Positions 33,922 through 43,413 are shown, numbered from the stretch's first letter. The stretch: DNA of 64,000 bases from Amycolatopsis dendrobii (GCF_014145675.1 NZ_JACGZW010000001.1:62001-126000), one strand, 5' to 3'. A program made the numbers and translations. The notes: a model not told the origin generated them from the letters alone.

Positions 33922-34750
33922 CTAGCCCCCGAGCCGAGGCGGCCCGGCGTCCACGACCGCCAGCGAAAGGTCCAGCGGGTCGAAGTGGATGAGCGATTCC
34001 ATCCACCACGTCATCCCCGCCTCGGCGAGCGCCGCGAGATCCACCTCGACCGGTTCCTCCCACGCCGGGCTCGCGTTGCCGGACACCGCGACCTCGTACG
34101 GGCGGTCCGGAGGCCGCACCCGAGCGACCAGGCCGGCCAGCTCCGCGGGCGGCAACGGCTGCGGACCCGGATTCGGGAAAATCCCGGCACTCCCCGCGGC
34201 ACGGCGGAGAACCCGCTCATGCCGGGTCGTGCAGGCTGTCCACACCGGAATGGGATACGGCTCCGGATCGGCAGCGTCCAGGTTCACCCGGTAGTGCGGC
34301 CCCTCGTGCCGAAGAGCCTCCCCCGGCCCACATCGCGCGGACGATCTCCATCGCCTCGTCGGTCCGCGGCGACAGCTCGGCGGGCGAGGACGGATCGCCG
34401 AACCGGCTGAAGTCGCCGGTTTCGTCGGAGCCGATGCCGGTTCCCAGGAGCAGCCGGCCGCGGGAAAGGCGGGCGAGGGTCGCGGCCTGCCGGGCCAGGA
34501 GCCACGGGCGGCGGCGGCTCGGCGGGGTGACCATCGGGCCCAGCAGGACCTTGCCGGTCGCCTGGGCGATGGCGGCCAGGACGGTCCACGTGTCGGCGAT
34601 CGGCGGCATCGCGGGCACGACGTGGTCCCACAGGAACACGCCGTCCCAGCCGGCGGCTTCGGCCCGGACCGCCAGGTCCACCAGGGCGGCCGGATCGCCG
34701 AGCGGGCCGAAAGGCGGCAGGTAGAGGCCGTAGCGAACGCGGTCTGGCAT
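33922..34750 (-). pseudogene. frameshifted LLM-class oxidoreductase
   Basis: Two frames make one LLM-type protein of about 275 residues. The first half (YGLYLPPFGPLGDPAAL, then WDGVFLWDHVVPAMPP and SRGRLLLGTGIGSDETGDF) runs from ATG 34750 to AMWAGG. The frame then breaks, and the second half (EALRHEGPHYRVNLDA, then PIPVWTA) continues one frame over to 33922. A run of five C on the plus strand (34320-34324) would restore the frame if it were four. This is either a sequencing or assembly error in a homopolymer or a real recent inactivation. Confidence 0.75.
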
Positions 34751-34866
34751 AGGAGATCCCCCTCCGGATCGGTCGAAGAGAACCGTATCGGGAGGGACCG
34801 GCGAAAACGGGCCCGAGATCTTCTTCCGGCATCCGCCGTTCGGACGTTGCCCGCTCACCAGACCCT

Positions 34867-34881
34867 AGGTTACGGTGACCT
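34867..34881. promoter_or_regulatory. inverted repeat over the padR start
   Basis: AGGTTAC-G-GTGACCT, arms matching at 6 of 7 positions, spans the GTG at 34875. A PadR dimer here would repress its own gene and the downstream P450. If the real start is GTG 34884, the repeat lies just upstream. Confidence 0.45.
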
Positions 34882-35384
34882 ATGTGTGGACCGACGTGCT
34901 CCTGCTCGCGAAGCTCGCCGAGCGGCCGTGGCACGGCTACGAGCTGCGCAAGCAGGTCGAGGAGTCCAGCGGCCGCGCGCTGTCGAACAACTCGCTCTAC
35001 CCGGCGCTGCGGCGATTCGCCGAAGCGGGCGCGGTGACCCGGACCGCCGAGCCGCAGGAAGGCCGTCCGCCGCGGCACGTGTACACGATCACCGACGTCG
35101 GACGGGAGCTGCTGCACGATCTGCTCGCCGACCTGCCGCCGGAGCTGGCGGGCGATCCGGCCGAGTTCCTGGCGCGGCTCGCGGGCTTCGGCAGGCTCGC
35201 CCCGGAGGAACGGCTGCGCGTGCTGGACGCGCGCCAAACCGCCGTCGCGGCGCAGCGGGACCGGCTGGCCAAGCTCGGCGCGGGGCAGACCGACCCGTGG
35301 AGCAGGCTCGTGCTGGCCGAGGTCCAGCGCCGCGCGGAGAACGAACAGGACTGGCTCGCGTCGTTGCGCACGCGGGCGGGCTGA
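34875..35384 (+). CDS. PadR family regulator
   Basis: 169 residues with the PadR winged helix: [15 protein letters not shown], then [14 protein letters not shown] and [18 protein letters not shown], followed by a dimerisation helix region rich in Leu and Arg. The start is GTG 34875 or 34884; neither has a good ribosome site, and the transcript may be leaderless. It ends 19 bases before the P450 gene, so the two form an operon and the regulator probably senses the P450 substrate. Confidence 0.83.
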   Translation: MTYVWTDVLLLAKLAERPWHGYELRKQVEESSGRALSNNSLYPALRRFAEAGAVTRTAEPQEGRPPRHVYTITDVGRELLHDLLADLPPELAGDPAEFLARLAGFGRLAPEERLRVLDARQTAVAAQRDRLAKLGAGQTDPWSRLVLAEVQRRAENEQDWLASLRTRAG

Positions 35385-35403
35385 CCCGAGGAGAGGACCC
35401 GGA

Positions 35404-36594
35404 ATGTCTACCACCGCCCAGCTGCCGTTCGCGAGGCCGAACGTCCTGGACATCGCGCCGCTGTACGAGGTCCTGCGCCGCGAAGGCCCGATCGTCCCGG
35501 TGACGACCCCGGCGGGCGACCCGGCCTGGCTCGTCACCGCGTACGAGCAGGCGCGGGAAGTGTTCGCGGACAACCGGTTCGGCCGTTCCCACCCGCATCC
35601 CGAGGACGCCTCGGCGGTCTCCGACGCCGCGGTGCTGAACGGGCCGCAGGGCGATTTCGAGACCGAGCAGGCCGAGCACGCCCGGCTGCGCCGCCTGCTG
35701 GTCCCGGCGTTCTCGGCGAACCGGATGCGCCGCCTCGGCAGCCGGATCCAGGAACTCGCCGACCGGTGCCTCGACGGGATGGAGGCCGCGGGCTCGCCGG
35801 CGAACCTGCACGAGCACCTGTCGTTTCCCTTGCCGGTGCTGGTGATCTGCGAACTGCTCGGCGTCCCGTACTCCGACCGCGAGAAGTTCCGCGACCTGTC
35901 CGACCGCATCGGCGTGCTCGACAGCGGCGGCGACGCCGAGGCGGCGATGACCGAGTTCACCGCCTACATGTCCGGCCTCGCCGGCGCGAAACGCGCGAAC
36001 CCGGGCCAGGACGTGGTGTCGGACCTGGTCGCCGCGCAGGCCGAGGACCCGACGTTCACCGACGACGACCTCGGCAGGCTCGCCGCCGGACTGCTGTTCG
36101 CCGGCCACGAGACCACGTCGAACCGGATCGACCTCGGCGTGCTGTTCCTGCTCACCGACCTCGCCCGCCGCGACGCGCTGGCCGCCGACCCCGAGGGGCG
36201 CGTGCACGCGACCGTCGAGGAGATCCTGCGGATGTCCGCGCCGGGCGGGCTCGGGCTGCTCCGGTACGCGCACGAGGACGTGGAGATCGGCGGCGTCCGG
36301 ATCCCGCGCGGCGACGCGGTGATGATTTCGACCGCGTCGGCCAACCGCGATCCGTCGGTGTTCTCCGACGCGCACGAGTTCGACGCGGAGCGCAAACCCA
36401 ACTCCCACATCGCTTTCGGCTACGGCGGCTACTTCTGCATCGGCGCGAGCCTCGCCCGCACGGAGCTGCGCGTGGTGTTCACGACGTTGTTCCGCCGCTT
36501 CCCGAACCTCCGGCTGGCCGTGCCCGCCGACGAGCTGGAAGTGCGCGCGAATCGGTTGACGGGCGGGGTTTCGCAGGTTCCGGTCGTGTGGTGA
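35404..36594 (+). CDS. cytochrome P450
   Basis: 396 residues, a soluble bacterial class I P450. I-helix AGHETTSN (233-240) supplies the acid-alcohol pair (Glu236, Thr237), the ExxR motif is Glu273-Arg276, and the haem loop [10 protein letters not shown] carries ligand Cys345. Length and style match CYP105/107-like enzymes that hydroxylate macrolides, fatty acids or xenobiotics. No ferredoxin gene is adjacent. ATG 35404 follows GAGGAGAGG. It is co-transcribed with padR. Confidence 0.9.
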   Translation: MSTTAQLPFARPNVLDIAPLYEVLRREGPIVPVTTPAGDPAWLVTAYEQAREVFADNRFGRSHPHPEDASAVSDAAVLNGPQGDFETEQAEHARLRRLLVPAFSANRMRRLGSRIQELADRCLDGMEAAGSPANLHEHLSFPLPVLVICELLGVPYSDREKFRDLSDRIGVLDSGGDAEAAMTEFTAYMSGLAGAKRANPGQDVVSDLVAAQAEDPTFTDDDLGRLAAGLLFAGHETTSNRIDLGVLFLLTDLARRDALAADPEGRVHATVEEILRMSAPGGLGLLRYAHEDVEIGGVRIPRGDAVMISTASANRDPSVFSDAHEFDAERKPNSHIAFGYGGYFCIGASLARTELRVVFTTLFRRFPNLRLAVPADELEVRANRLTGGVSQVPVVW

Positions 36595-36630
36595 GTGGCT
36601 GTGCCGGTGAGAACCGGCGCCAGCACTCAC
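36591..36630. terminator. bidirectional hairpin between P450 and GH2 genes
   Basis: Nested arms GTGAGTG/CACTCAC and GCCGGT/ACCGGC overlap the stop codons of the two convergent genes. It could end transcription from both sides. Confidence 0.5.
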
Positions 36631-39029
36631 GAGGAGACGATCGTGGCGGTTCCGGTGTTGACGAACGGATGCGTGGCACTCACGGTGATCGTGCCGGGGG
36701 TGCCGCGCATCGAGCGGATCCACACCGCTGCCGCGCCGCCGAGCGCGCCGAAGTCCAGGTAGGGGTCGCCGATCAGCACGCCGGGCCCCTTCGCGGAGAC
36801 GGCCAGCACTCCGCGGGCATGCGGCCGCGGAGCGCCGTACCGGTCGAGCAAGCGCAGCGCGACCCGGGTGGTGTCCGCGCCGTCGGCGACGATCTGGTCG
36901 TCGTCGGCGGTCACCGCGATCGTGTCGTACGCCGGATCCGCGCTGAATCGCCTGCGCAGCACGGTTTGCCCGCCGATCCGGCCTTCGATGCTCAGCTCCG
37001 GGCGCGCCCGGCCGTTCACCCGCAAATCCACCGAGAACGGCGGATACGCCAGATGCGGGAACCGGGTGCGATCAGGGTGCACGGTGACCGGACGCTTGCC
37101 CGCGACCGTCACCACCAGCACCTCGCAGTTCGACCAGACGATCGCGTCGCGACCCGGTCCGCCCTGCGGCGAGCCGGGGCCGAAATCCCAGTAGAAAGCC
37201 GGTTCGATCACCGCGCCGCGGGACGGATCGCGTTGCGCCCGGTAGAACGCCGCGCCGAGTTTGGGGATGCGGAAGAAGTCCATCACACCCGGGTATTTCA
37301 CGCCGCGATAGTGGTGGTACCAGCCGGAAGGATAGTCGAAACCGCACCAGCCGAGCAGGCCGCTGTAGCGCGGATCGGACGCGGCGCGGTCGTGCACCCA
37401 GGCGTGCAGCATGCTCTGTTCCCGTTGCACGGCAGGGGAATCCGTCCGCCGGAAGTACGCGGAGCCGACGAGGGTGCCGATCGCTTCGCTGACCAGGTAC
37501 GGAACTCCGCGCCGCGGCGGGCGCAGCGGCGGCGGCGAGCCTGGCGGACGCGGACGGCTGTAGTCGTTGAAGGAGAACACCCCGCCGCCCGCTTTCACCG
37601 GGTACAGCGGCGAAACGTAACCGCGTTCGCCCGCGACCGCGCCGGTGCACGGCCGCATCGGATCGAGTTCCGCGGCGAGCTGGTCGGTTCTCCCGTACAG
37701 CGCGTATTGGCCGAGCGTCTCGTTCACCCGGGTGCCCCACACGATGATCGACGGATGATTGCGGTCGCGCACGATCATGTCGTGCACGTCGCGCACCGCC
37801 AGCTCCTGCCACGCGGTGTCGCCGACGTGGTCCCAGCCCGGCAGCTCCTCCCACACGAGGACGCCGAGTTCGTCGCAGGCGTCGAGAAACGCCGTCGCCT
37901 GCGGATAATGCGAGCAGCGCACCATCGTGCAGTTCAGGTCTTCTTTCAGCAGCTGAGCGTCACGGCGCTGCACCCGGTCCGGCATCGCGCCGCCGACGAA
38001 CGGGTACCACTGATGGCGGTTGAGCCCGAACAGCTTGAGCGGCCGCCCGTTCAGCCGGAAACCGTCCACAGTGAACTGTGCGTCGCGCAGCCCGGTGCGC
38101 ACGGGGTAGGTGTGCACTTTGCGGCCGTCGACCTCGAGGGTGACGAGGATGTCGCACAACGCCGGATCGTCGAGATCCCACAGCCGCACCGCGTCGAGGC
38201 CCTGCAACGACACCGTCACCTGGGTGTCGCCCTTCGGCAGACCGGTCAGATCGGTGTAGGAGGACGCGACCTCGGCACCGTGCTGGCTGAGCGTGGCGGT
38301 GAGCCGGACGGGGCCCTTGACCGCCTTCGCCGAATCCACTGTGCAATGCAGCAACACCTCGCGGTTCGGCGTCAGCACGGCGATCTGCTGCGCGTACACA
38401 TCGGACAGATACGTCTGCGGCACACCGGTCAGCCGGACTTCGCGGTACATCCCGGCCGGCTGGTAGAAGTCGATCGCCGTCGGGTGGGGGAACTCCGGCA
38501 GATCCGGCGGCGTGTTCTGCTGCCAGCGGCCGTCGACGACCACTGCGAGCACATTGTCCTTGCCGGTCAGCAGGCCGGTGACCTCGCAGCGCAGCGGCAG
38601 GTAACCGCCGCTGCGCATCGCGACGCGACGGCCGTTGAGGTACACGGTCGCGGCGCTGAGCACCCCGTCGAACTGGAGGAACGCCCGGTTCCGGCGCAGC
38701 TGCGCGGGCGCGAGGAAATGCTGCCGGTACACCCAGACGTGCTGCCAGTCCGACGGGTCCCAGTCCTGCCAGGACAGCGGAACCACGCAGTGCGGCACCG
38801 AAACCAGCGCCATCCCGCTGTCGTCGAAGTCCGGATCGGTGCTGCCCTGGACGAACGGACCGAACAGCCAGTCCGCGCCGAACCCGTCCCGCGCCGCAGG
38901 GGGCGCGGGACGGGACAGCGCGGCCGCGAGCGCGCCCGAACCGGCGAGCACCGCGCCGGCCCCGAGCAGGAAACGTCGCCGGGGCTGCGCGGCGAGCCAG
39001 GGGACCCGCGCGGAAGGCTCGCCCGTCAT
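36627..39029 (-). CDS. Tat-exported glycoside hydrolase family 2
   Basis: 800 residues. The Tat signal (PRRRFLLGAGAVLAG) precedes a GH2 sugar-binding domain (about 55-200, with WVYRQHFLAP and SAATVYLNG), an Ig-like domain and a TIM barrel (about 315-560). The acid/base Glu lies in WGTRVNE and the nucleophile is probably the Glu of LVSEAIG. Overall order matches beta-galactosidase/mannosidase/glucuronidase-like enzymes; the sugar is unknown. C-terminal domains include an Ig-like segment. ATG 39029 begins MTGEPS. Confidence 0.82.
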   Translation of the reverse strand: MTGEPSARVPWLAAQPRRRFLLGAGAVLAGSGALAAALSRPAPPAARDGFGADWLFGPFVQGSTDPDFDDSGMALVSVPHCVVPLSWQDWDPSDWQHVWVYRQHFLAPAQLRRNRAFLQFDGVLSAATVYLNGRRVAMRSGGYLPLRCEVTGLLTGKDNVLAVVVDGRWQQNTPPDLPEFPHPTAIDFYQPAGMYREVRLTGVPQTYLSDVYAQQIAVLTPNREVLLHCTVDSAKAVKGPVRLTATLSQHGAEVASSYTDLTGLPKGDTQVTVSLQGLDAVRLWDLDDPALCDILVTLEVDGRKVHTYPVRTGLRDAQFTVDGFRLNGRPLKLFGLNRHQWYPFVGGAMPDRVQRRDAQLLKEDLNCTMVRCSHYPQATAFLDACDELGVLVWEELPGWDHVGDTAWQELAVRDVHDMIVRDRNHPSIIVWGTRVNETLGQYALYGRTDQLAAELDPMRPCTGAVAGERGYVSPLYPVKAGGGVFSFNDYSRPRPPGSPPPLRPPRRGVPYLVSEAIGTLVGSAYFRRTDSPAVQREQSMLHAWVHDRAASDPRYSGLLGWCGFDYPSGWYHHYRGVKYPGVMDFFRIPKLGAAFYRAQRDPSRGAVIEPAFYWDFGPGSPQGGPGRDAIVWSNCEVLVVTVAGKRPVTVHPDRTRFPHLAYPPFSVDLRVNGRARPELSIEGRIGGQTVLRRRFSADPAYDTIAVTADDDQIVADGADTTRVALRLLDRYGAPRPHARGVLAVSAKGPGVLIGDPYLDFGALGGAAAVWIRSMRGTPGTITVSATHPFVNTGTATIVSS

Positions 39030-39120
39030 CCCCGCCGGCGGGCGGTTCCGGGACGGGGCGCGGGAGATCCGCCGGAAAGCGTCGACGCCTGCATGGGCGC
39101 GAGCTTACTTCCGCCAGTGT

Positions 39121-39966
39121 TCAGCAGAGGTCAGCAAGCCGGTCGACCTGCTCGGGATCGCTGCCCCAGCAGTACAGCATCACCTCGTCCGCGCCGAGAT
39201 CGCGGTACGCGCGGATCGCGGCCCGGATGTCGCCGGGAGCGGTGAGCATTCCGCTCACCATGTGGTCCGCCATTTCGGTGAACGCGTAGTACGCGCGCAT
39301 CGCCGTTTTCGCTTCGTCCGCGACGGAATCCGGGCCGAGCGCGACGTTCACCTGCGCGACGAGCCGCGGCTGGCCCTCGCGGCCGTGCTCCTGCCAGTCG
39401 CGGCGCACGGTGTCGAACAGCCCGCCGACCCACGACGGGGGAGCGGCGGCGAGCAGCCCGTCGCCCCAGCGGGCGACGCGGGCCAGCGCCTTGGGCTTGA
39501 ACGCGCCGATCAGCAGCTCGGGACCGCCTTCGCGGGCCGGAGCCGGGCCGATCGGACCGGCTCCGGCGCTGTACGGTTCGCCGGACCACAGCCGGCGCAG
39601 GTCGGCGAGCTGCTGGTCGAGACGGCGGCCGCGTTCGCGCAGCGGGGTGCCGGCGACGTGGTGGTCGTCCTCGCGGCCGCCGACGCCGACGCCGAGCACG
39701 AACCGGCCGCCGCTCATCCGGTCGAGCGTGGCGGCCTGCTTGGCGAGCAGGGCGGTCTCGCGCAGCGGGGCGAGCAGGACCTCGGTCTGCAGCCGGATGC
39801 GGGTGGTCGCGCCGGCCAGGACGGCGAGCGCGGTGAGCGGTTCGGGATTGTCGTAGACGAGACGGTCGAGCAGCCCGAGCGTGCTGAACGGGCCGGCGTC
39901 CGCGCGCCGCGCCCAGTCGAGCAGGGCGGCGGGATCGCTGATGGGCAGGCCAATGCCGATGGACAT
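39121..39966 (-). CDS. LLM-class flavin/F420-dependent oxidoreductase
   Basis: 281 residues with the luciferase-like fold: IGLPISDPAALLDWARRAD at the start, DRMSGGRFVLGVGVGGREDDHHVAG (split near 85-110) and a C-terminal DEVMLYCWGSDPEQVDRLADL. It is the third LLM-type gene in the window and only distantly similar to the other two. ATG 39966 follows GGAGG at a normal distance. It stands alone between the GH2 and sirtuin genes. Confidence 0.82.
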   Translation of the reverse strand: MSIGIGLPISDPAALLDWARRADAGPFSTLGLLDRLVYDNPEPLTALAVLAGATTRIRLQTEVLLAPLRETALLAKQAATLDRMSGGRFVLGVGVGGREDDHHVAGTPLRERGRRLDQQLADLRRLWSGEPYSAGAGPIGPAPAREGGPELLIGAFKPKALARVARWGDGLLAAAPPSWVGGLFDTVRRDWQEHGREGQPRLVAQVNVALGPDSVADEAKTAMRAYYAFTEMADHMVSGMLTAPGDIRAAIRAYRDLGADEVMLYCWGSDPEQVDRLADLC

Positions 39967-40097
39967 CGGGGAACCTCCGGTAAAACGGGTCGACAGCTGC
40001 AGGGGTTGCCGCCCGCTCCTGGGCCTGGATGTCTTCAGGCCGGCCGGTCCGCTCTGCGGCGTGCTTCCGGGGACCGTTCCATCGGAGTGCCCGCAGA

Positions 40098-41000
40098 TTA
40101 TCCGGCGGCTGACGGACGGGGCAACGCGTTTTCCAGCACAGCCAGCAGTTCGGTGAGCGCGGGGCCGAGCGGCAGGTCGGCGCGGACGCTCGCGTGCTCG
40201 TCGCCGCGGGTCTGGCCGCGGTTGACGATGGCCACGGGTTTGCCGGATTTCGCGGCCCGCCGGACAAAGCGCAGGCCGGACATGACGGTGAGCGAAGATC
40301 CCAGCACCAGCACCGCGGACGCCTCGTCGACCATCCGGTAGCAGCGTTCTACGCGGGCACGCGGCACGTTCTCGCCGAAGAACACCACGTCCGGTTTCAG
40401 CACGCCGGAGCAACTCGTGCAGGGCACGGTGCGGAAGCCGCGGACGACGTCCGCGGCCAGTTCGACGTCGCCGTCCGGGTTGATCCGCGTTGCCACGGCG
40501 CCGAAATCCGGATTGGCCGCGCGCAGCCGGGCGTCGAGGTCTTCGCGCGCGGTGGTGCGGCGGCAGTCGAGGCAGACGACGCGGTCGAGGTTTCCGTGCA
40601 GCTCGACAACGCCGGGAGTGCCGGCCGCGCGGTGCAGGCCGTCGACGTTCTGGGTGATCACGCCGGAGACCCAGCCGCCCGTGCGCAACGCGGAAACGGC
40701 GTGGTGCCCGTCGTTCGGCGCGGCCCGCGCGATGGTGCGCCAGCCGAGGTGGCTGCGCGCCCAGTAACGCTGGCGGCCCGCCTCGCTGGCGACGAATTCG
40801 CCGTACGTCATGGGCGTGTGGGTGCGAAGACTGCCGGTTTCGCCGCGGTAGTCGGGTATGCCGGACTCAGTGGAGAGGCCGGCGCCGCTGAGCACGAGCA
40901 CCCGCCGCCCGGCGACGATCTCGGCCACGTCCGCGACCGTGCCCGTGCGCGGCAGCGGTTCGCCGGGTCCGGCCCAGGTCAGCGTAGGTCGCGTGCGCAC
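40098..41000 (-). CDS. Sir2 family NAD-dependent protein deacylase
   Basis: 300 residues. The NAD-binding GAGLSTESGIPDYRG (near 39-53), TQNVDGLH (near 116-123) and catalytic HGN of ELHGN are all present, with a zinc module formed by CLDC (near 143-146) and CTSC (near 195-198). It removes acetyl or longer acyl groups from lysines while consuming NAD+. It starts at GTG 41000. A long insertion lies between the zinc pairs (about 48 residues), within family range. Confidence 0.9.
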   Translation of the reverse strand: MRTRPTLTWAGPGEPLPRTGTVADVAEIVAGRRVLVLSGAGLSTESGIPDYRGETGSLRTHTPMTYGEFVASEAGRQRYWARSHLGWRTIARAAPNDGHHAVSALRTGGWVSGVITQNVDGLHRAAGTPGVVELHGNLDRVVCLDCRRTTAREDLDARLRAANPDFGAVATRINPDGDVELAADVVRGFRTVPCTSCSGVLKPDVVFFGENVPRARVERCYRMVDEASAVLVLGSSLTVMSGLRFVRRAAKSGKPVAIVNRGQTRGDEHASVRADLPLGPALTELLAVLENALPRPSAAG

Positions 41001-41073
41001 CCCGCCAGTCTAGCGATCGCCCGTCCGGAAACCGGGCGATTGGTTTTCCGCGCGGCTGGGTACCAAAGGCCAC

Positions 41074-41262
41074 ATGTGGTTCGCGCTGGCTACGCCCGTG
41101 GTCGTGATGGTCGCCGCCGTGCTGATGGAATCCGTGGAGCGATATTGCGTGCGGACTCCGAGCGGGGCGGTCCGCCGGCCGGTCGAACGGGCGGCGCTGC
41201 GGGAAGCGTCGATGCCGGTCGTAGCCGTCGGGGCGGCTCGGCTCAGGCAGCGGACCGCCTGA
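41074..41262 (+). CDS. small protein with one membrane helix
   Basis: 62 residues: an N-terminal hydrophobic segment (WFALATPVVVMVAAVLM) followed by a basic tail (RTPSGAVRRPVERAALREA). The ATG at 41074 follows AAAGG. It resembles small actinobacterial membrane peptides of unknown role, and the strong hairpins just after it support a real transcript. Confidence 0.5.
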   Translation: MWFALATPVVVMVAAVLMESVERYCVRTPSGAVRRPVERAALREASMPVVAVGAARLRQRTA

Positions 41263-41283
41263 CCGCCCACGGGCCGGAGGGGC

Positions 41284-41306
41284 CGGTGTTCTTGGGAGGA
41301 ACACCG
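41284..41306. terminator. hairpin CGGTGTTC / GAACACCG
   Basis: Perfect 8-bp stem with a 7-base loop, 22 bases after the small membrane-protein stop. Confidence 0.5.
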
Positions 41307-41327
41307 ACCCTCCAGCCTGCGGGCGAG

Positions 41328-41372
41328 GCCCGCGCTCTCCCCGTCGGGGTGGGAGAGCGCGGGCCCTCTTTA
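41328..41372 (+). terminator. strong rho-independent-like terminator
   Basis: Perfect 14-bp stem (GCCCGCGCTCTCCC and its complement) with a 9-base loop, followed by CCTCTTTATA. The T/A-rich tail marks it as a plus-strand terminator. Confidence 0.75.
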
Positions 41373-41577
41373 TATGCGCTGCCGGCTAGCGAAACCGCAG
41401 GCTGGGTCGCTTATCGTGCCGTTTGAAGCCGCTTCCTGACGCGTCGTCGCAGCGGCAGGCCGCGGATAGGCCGTACCTATGCTGGCGTGTCGCTTGCTGC
41501 CGTGGCAGGTCGGGTAGGCAGGGCGCGCTTCCTCAGCAGGCCAGCCCGCGCCTGTGTTTGCGGTCGTGCGGAGTTCG

Positions 41578-42621
41578 TCAATGATGGTCTCCTCGCTCGA
41601 CCAGGGGCGTCGGGGCCGGCCGGATTGAGCGCTGCGCACCGGCGTCGGTTCGGGCGGTGTCGTCGAGCAACGCCTCGCCGAGCGGAGTCGGCAGGTGGAT
41701 CACCCGATGCTTGTCGCGGTAGCTGGTGATCAAGCCGTTCGCGCGCAGGACGGTAGCGTGTTTCGACACGGCAGCCGGCGAAAGGTCCAGCATGCTGGCC
41801 AGTTCGCCGGTGCTGGTGGAGTGGCGTCGGGCCACTGAGCGCAGGACGGTTGCGCGGGTGCGGCCGATTAGGTCGGCCAATTGCGCGCCGCCGTGCTGGT
41901 CGCGGAACCACAACGGCGAGTCGGTTCCGACGCTGATCGGGTAGATGATTGTCGGCGTTCCGTCGTCGCCGGCGAAACGCGGCAGCCGCGTGAAGACCGA
42001 CGGCATCAGGCGAAGACCCTGTCCTCGCAGGCGGAGATCGCCGTGGGGGCCGTCCGGGAGGTGGCACTGCAGAATGGGCGGCTGCCAGTCCAGAGCGGAA
42101 TGGAGACCGCCGAGGAGCTGTTCCGCTCCCTGTGCGGCGAGCGTGGTCGCGCGGAACTGCAGATCCGTTTGGCGGCTTCGCACAACCGCTGGCCAGACCG
42201 GGGCGATCGCCGCCGTGTGGTAGGCGCGGTACTCGCGGACCAAGTGGTCGCGGGCCCCGGCATCGCCGTCGGCGAGCGCCCAGCCCCACTGCGGCACGCG
42301 CCGACGGCGATCTATGTACCGCAGCGCCCTGCCCACCAGATGCCGAGACGCGGTGCGGACGTCGTCCCAGGCGGGTTCGAGGCCGGGGGAAGTAGGCCCC
42401 AGGAACGCGGGTACCAGCCCGGCCGGGCCGATGAGATGACGCAACATCGGCAGCGGCGTTCGGACGCGACGCGACACCAGATCTCGCCACGGCTCGAAGA
42501 CCGCGCCGCCCTGCCGGCGCAGGAGGAGTTCGAGGCTGAAGACGGTTTCGACAAGCGGAGCCGGGTCCATGGCCAGGCGGATCCGAGTCAGGTCTTTCGG
42601 CGTGAAATGGATCCGCAGCAT
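41578..42621 (-). CDS. ArsR-like winged-helix regulator with DUF5937-type N-terminus
   Basis: 347 residues. Residues 1-240 form a long N-terminal region (RIHFTPKDLTRIRLAMDPAP, then HGDLRLRGQGLRLMPSVF) seen in streptomycete transcription factors called DUF5937. A C-terminal winged helix (about 255-325) has LASMLDLSPAAVSKHATVL as recognition helix region and a HRVIHL wing. ATG 42621 is chosen; GTG 42624 is adjacent. DNA-binding regulation is likely, with the ligand unknown. Confidence 0.8.
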   Translation of the reverse strand: MLRIHFTPKDLTRIRLAMDPAPLVETVFSLELLLRRQGGAVFEPWRDLVSRRVRTPLPMLRHLIGPAGLVPAFLGPTSPGLEPAWDDVRTASRHLVGRALRYIDRRRRVPQWGWALADGDAGARDHLVREYRAYHTAAIAPVWPAVVRSRQTDLQFRATTLAAQGAEQLLGGLHSALDWQPPILQCHLPDGPHGDLRLRGQGLRLMPSVFTRLPRFAGDDGTPTIIYPISVGTDSPLWFRDQHGGAQLADLIGRTRATVLRSVARRHSTSTGELASMLDLSPAAVSKHATVLRANGLITSYRDKHRVIHLPTPLGEALLDDTARTDAGAQRSIRPAPTPLVERGDHH

Positions 42622-42865
42622 CACTTCCCCCGACCCATGCGAGCGGTCGCCCGAGCCGAGTCCAGGTTACCGGGAAGATTTCCCTGACAGGAAGCGGTAT
42701 GGAGTGAATGCACGCTGATCCGCGACGCTGGTGCTGCCCGGTCGCGGGAAGCGGCGGGAGTCACCGGAACGAGGATCACGGCTCATCGGGAGAGCATTGT
42801 CCGATCAGGCCGGAACTTGTCACGCAAAGGAAAACTCACGATGGCAAAGGAGTTGAAGCGAATTC

Positions 42866-43318
42866 ATGCGCAATGAGAGAGAAGTACGAGCGAGATCGCT
42901 CGCTGGTGGGCGCCGTCGATCGGGTGTGCTGCTGGCAGTTTCAGCGCTGCTCGTGAGCATCGTAGCGATTGTCTCCGCTCCCGCATCGGCGGGCGCCGCG
43001 CCTTCAAGCTCTGGGCTGCAGGCGCATTGCAGCGATCCTGGCCGGCCTCTGTATCGATTTCGCTGGGACGGGACCATCACCGGCGAAGGCATCGGAGTCC
43101 GCACGGGACATGCCTACCGCTGCGACGTCCTCGAGAGTCTTCACAAGGGCACTCGGGTGGATGTCTGGTGTCGCGCGGACATCGCAGGCGATTCGCAATC
43201 GCCCTGGATCTTCCTCAAGATCGACCACGGCAGATTCTTTACGTTAGGGTGGGTCCCGGATCGCTGGATCCATCGGACTCATCAGGGGCCTCCGCAAAAC
43301 GCGGTCCCTCGGTGTTGA
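42866..43318 (+). CDS. secreted SH3-like small protein
   Basis: 150 residues. A basic N-terminus and hydrophobic core (GVLLAVSALLVSIVAIVSAPASA) form a signal peptide. The mature part of about 105 residues has four or five Cys and an SH3-like pattern (GIGVRTGHAYRCDVLESLHKGTRVDVWCRAD, split; then WIFLKIDHGRFFTLGWV). It may bind peptidoglycan or ions outside the cell. A short frame MAKELKRIHAQ (42841-42876) overlaps its start and might act as a leader peptide. The gene looks less GC-biased than its neighbours. Confidence 0.65.
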   Translation: MRNEREVRARSLAGGRRRSGVLLAVSALLVSIVAIVSAPASAGAAPSSSGLQAHCSDPGRPLYRFRWDGTITGEGIGVRTGHAYRCDVLESLHKGTRVDVWCRADIAGDSQSPWIFLKIDHGRFFTLGWVPDRWIHRTHQGPPQNAVPRC

Positions 43319-43323
43319 TTTAG

Positions 43324-43375
43324 GCACGCTGGTGATGGCGCTCTCGGAAACAGGAGAGCGCCATCACCAGCGTGC
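43324..43375. terminator. perfect 22-bp hairpin between convergent genes
   Basis: Left arm GCACGCTGGTGATGGCGCTC plus TC pairs perfectly with the right arm across an 8-base loop (GGAAACAG). It lies 6 bases after the SH3-like gene stop and 39 bases beyond the PI-PLC-like stop. An A/T-rich patch on the left side suits termination of the minus-strand gene as well. Confidence 0.8.
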
Positions 43376-43413
43376 GACTCACCAGTCGACAAGAAGATCG
43401 CCGCGGTCGATCG

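Larger units (their letters stand above)
41263..41577. other. 315-bp gap with two terminators
   Basis: The left third holds the hairpins at 41284 and 41328. The rest (41373-41577) has no open frame with coding character and shows no recognised promoter. It separates the small membrane gene from the convergent ArsR-like gene. Confidence 0.5.

Noticed and set aside
33518..33925. Plus-strand open frame of 135 codons in the 33.3-33.9 kb gap
   Set aside because: No ribosome site, no motif and poor third-position GC; it also runs into the convergent LLM pseudogene.
34875..36594. P450 as part of a secondary-metabolite cluster
   Set aside because: No PKS, NRPS, terpene or RiPP genes nearby; PadR-P450 alone suggests a local oxidation pathway.
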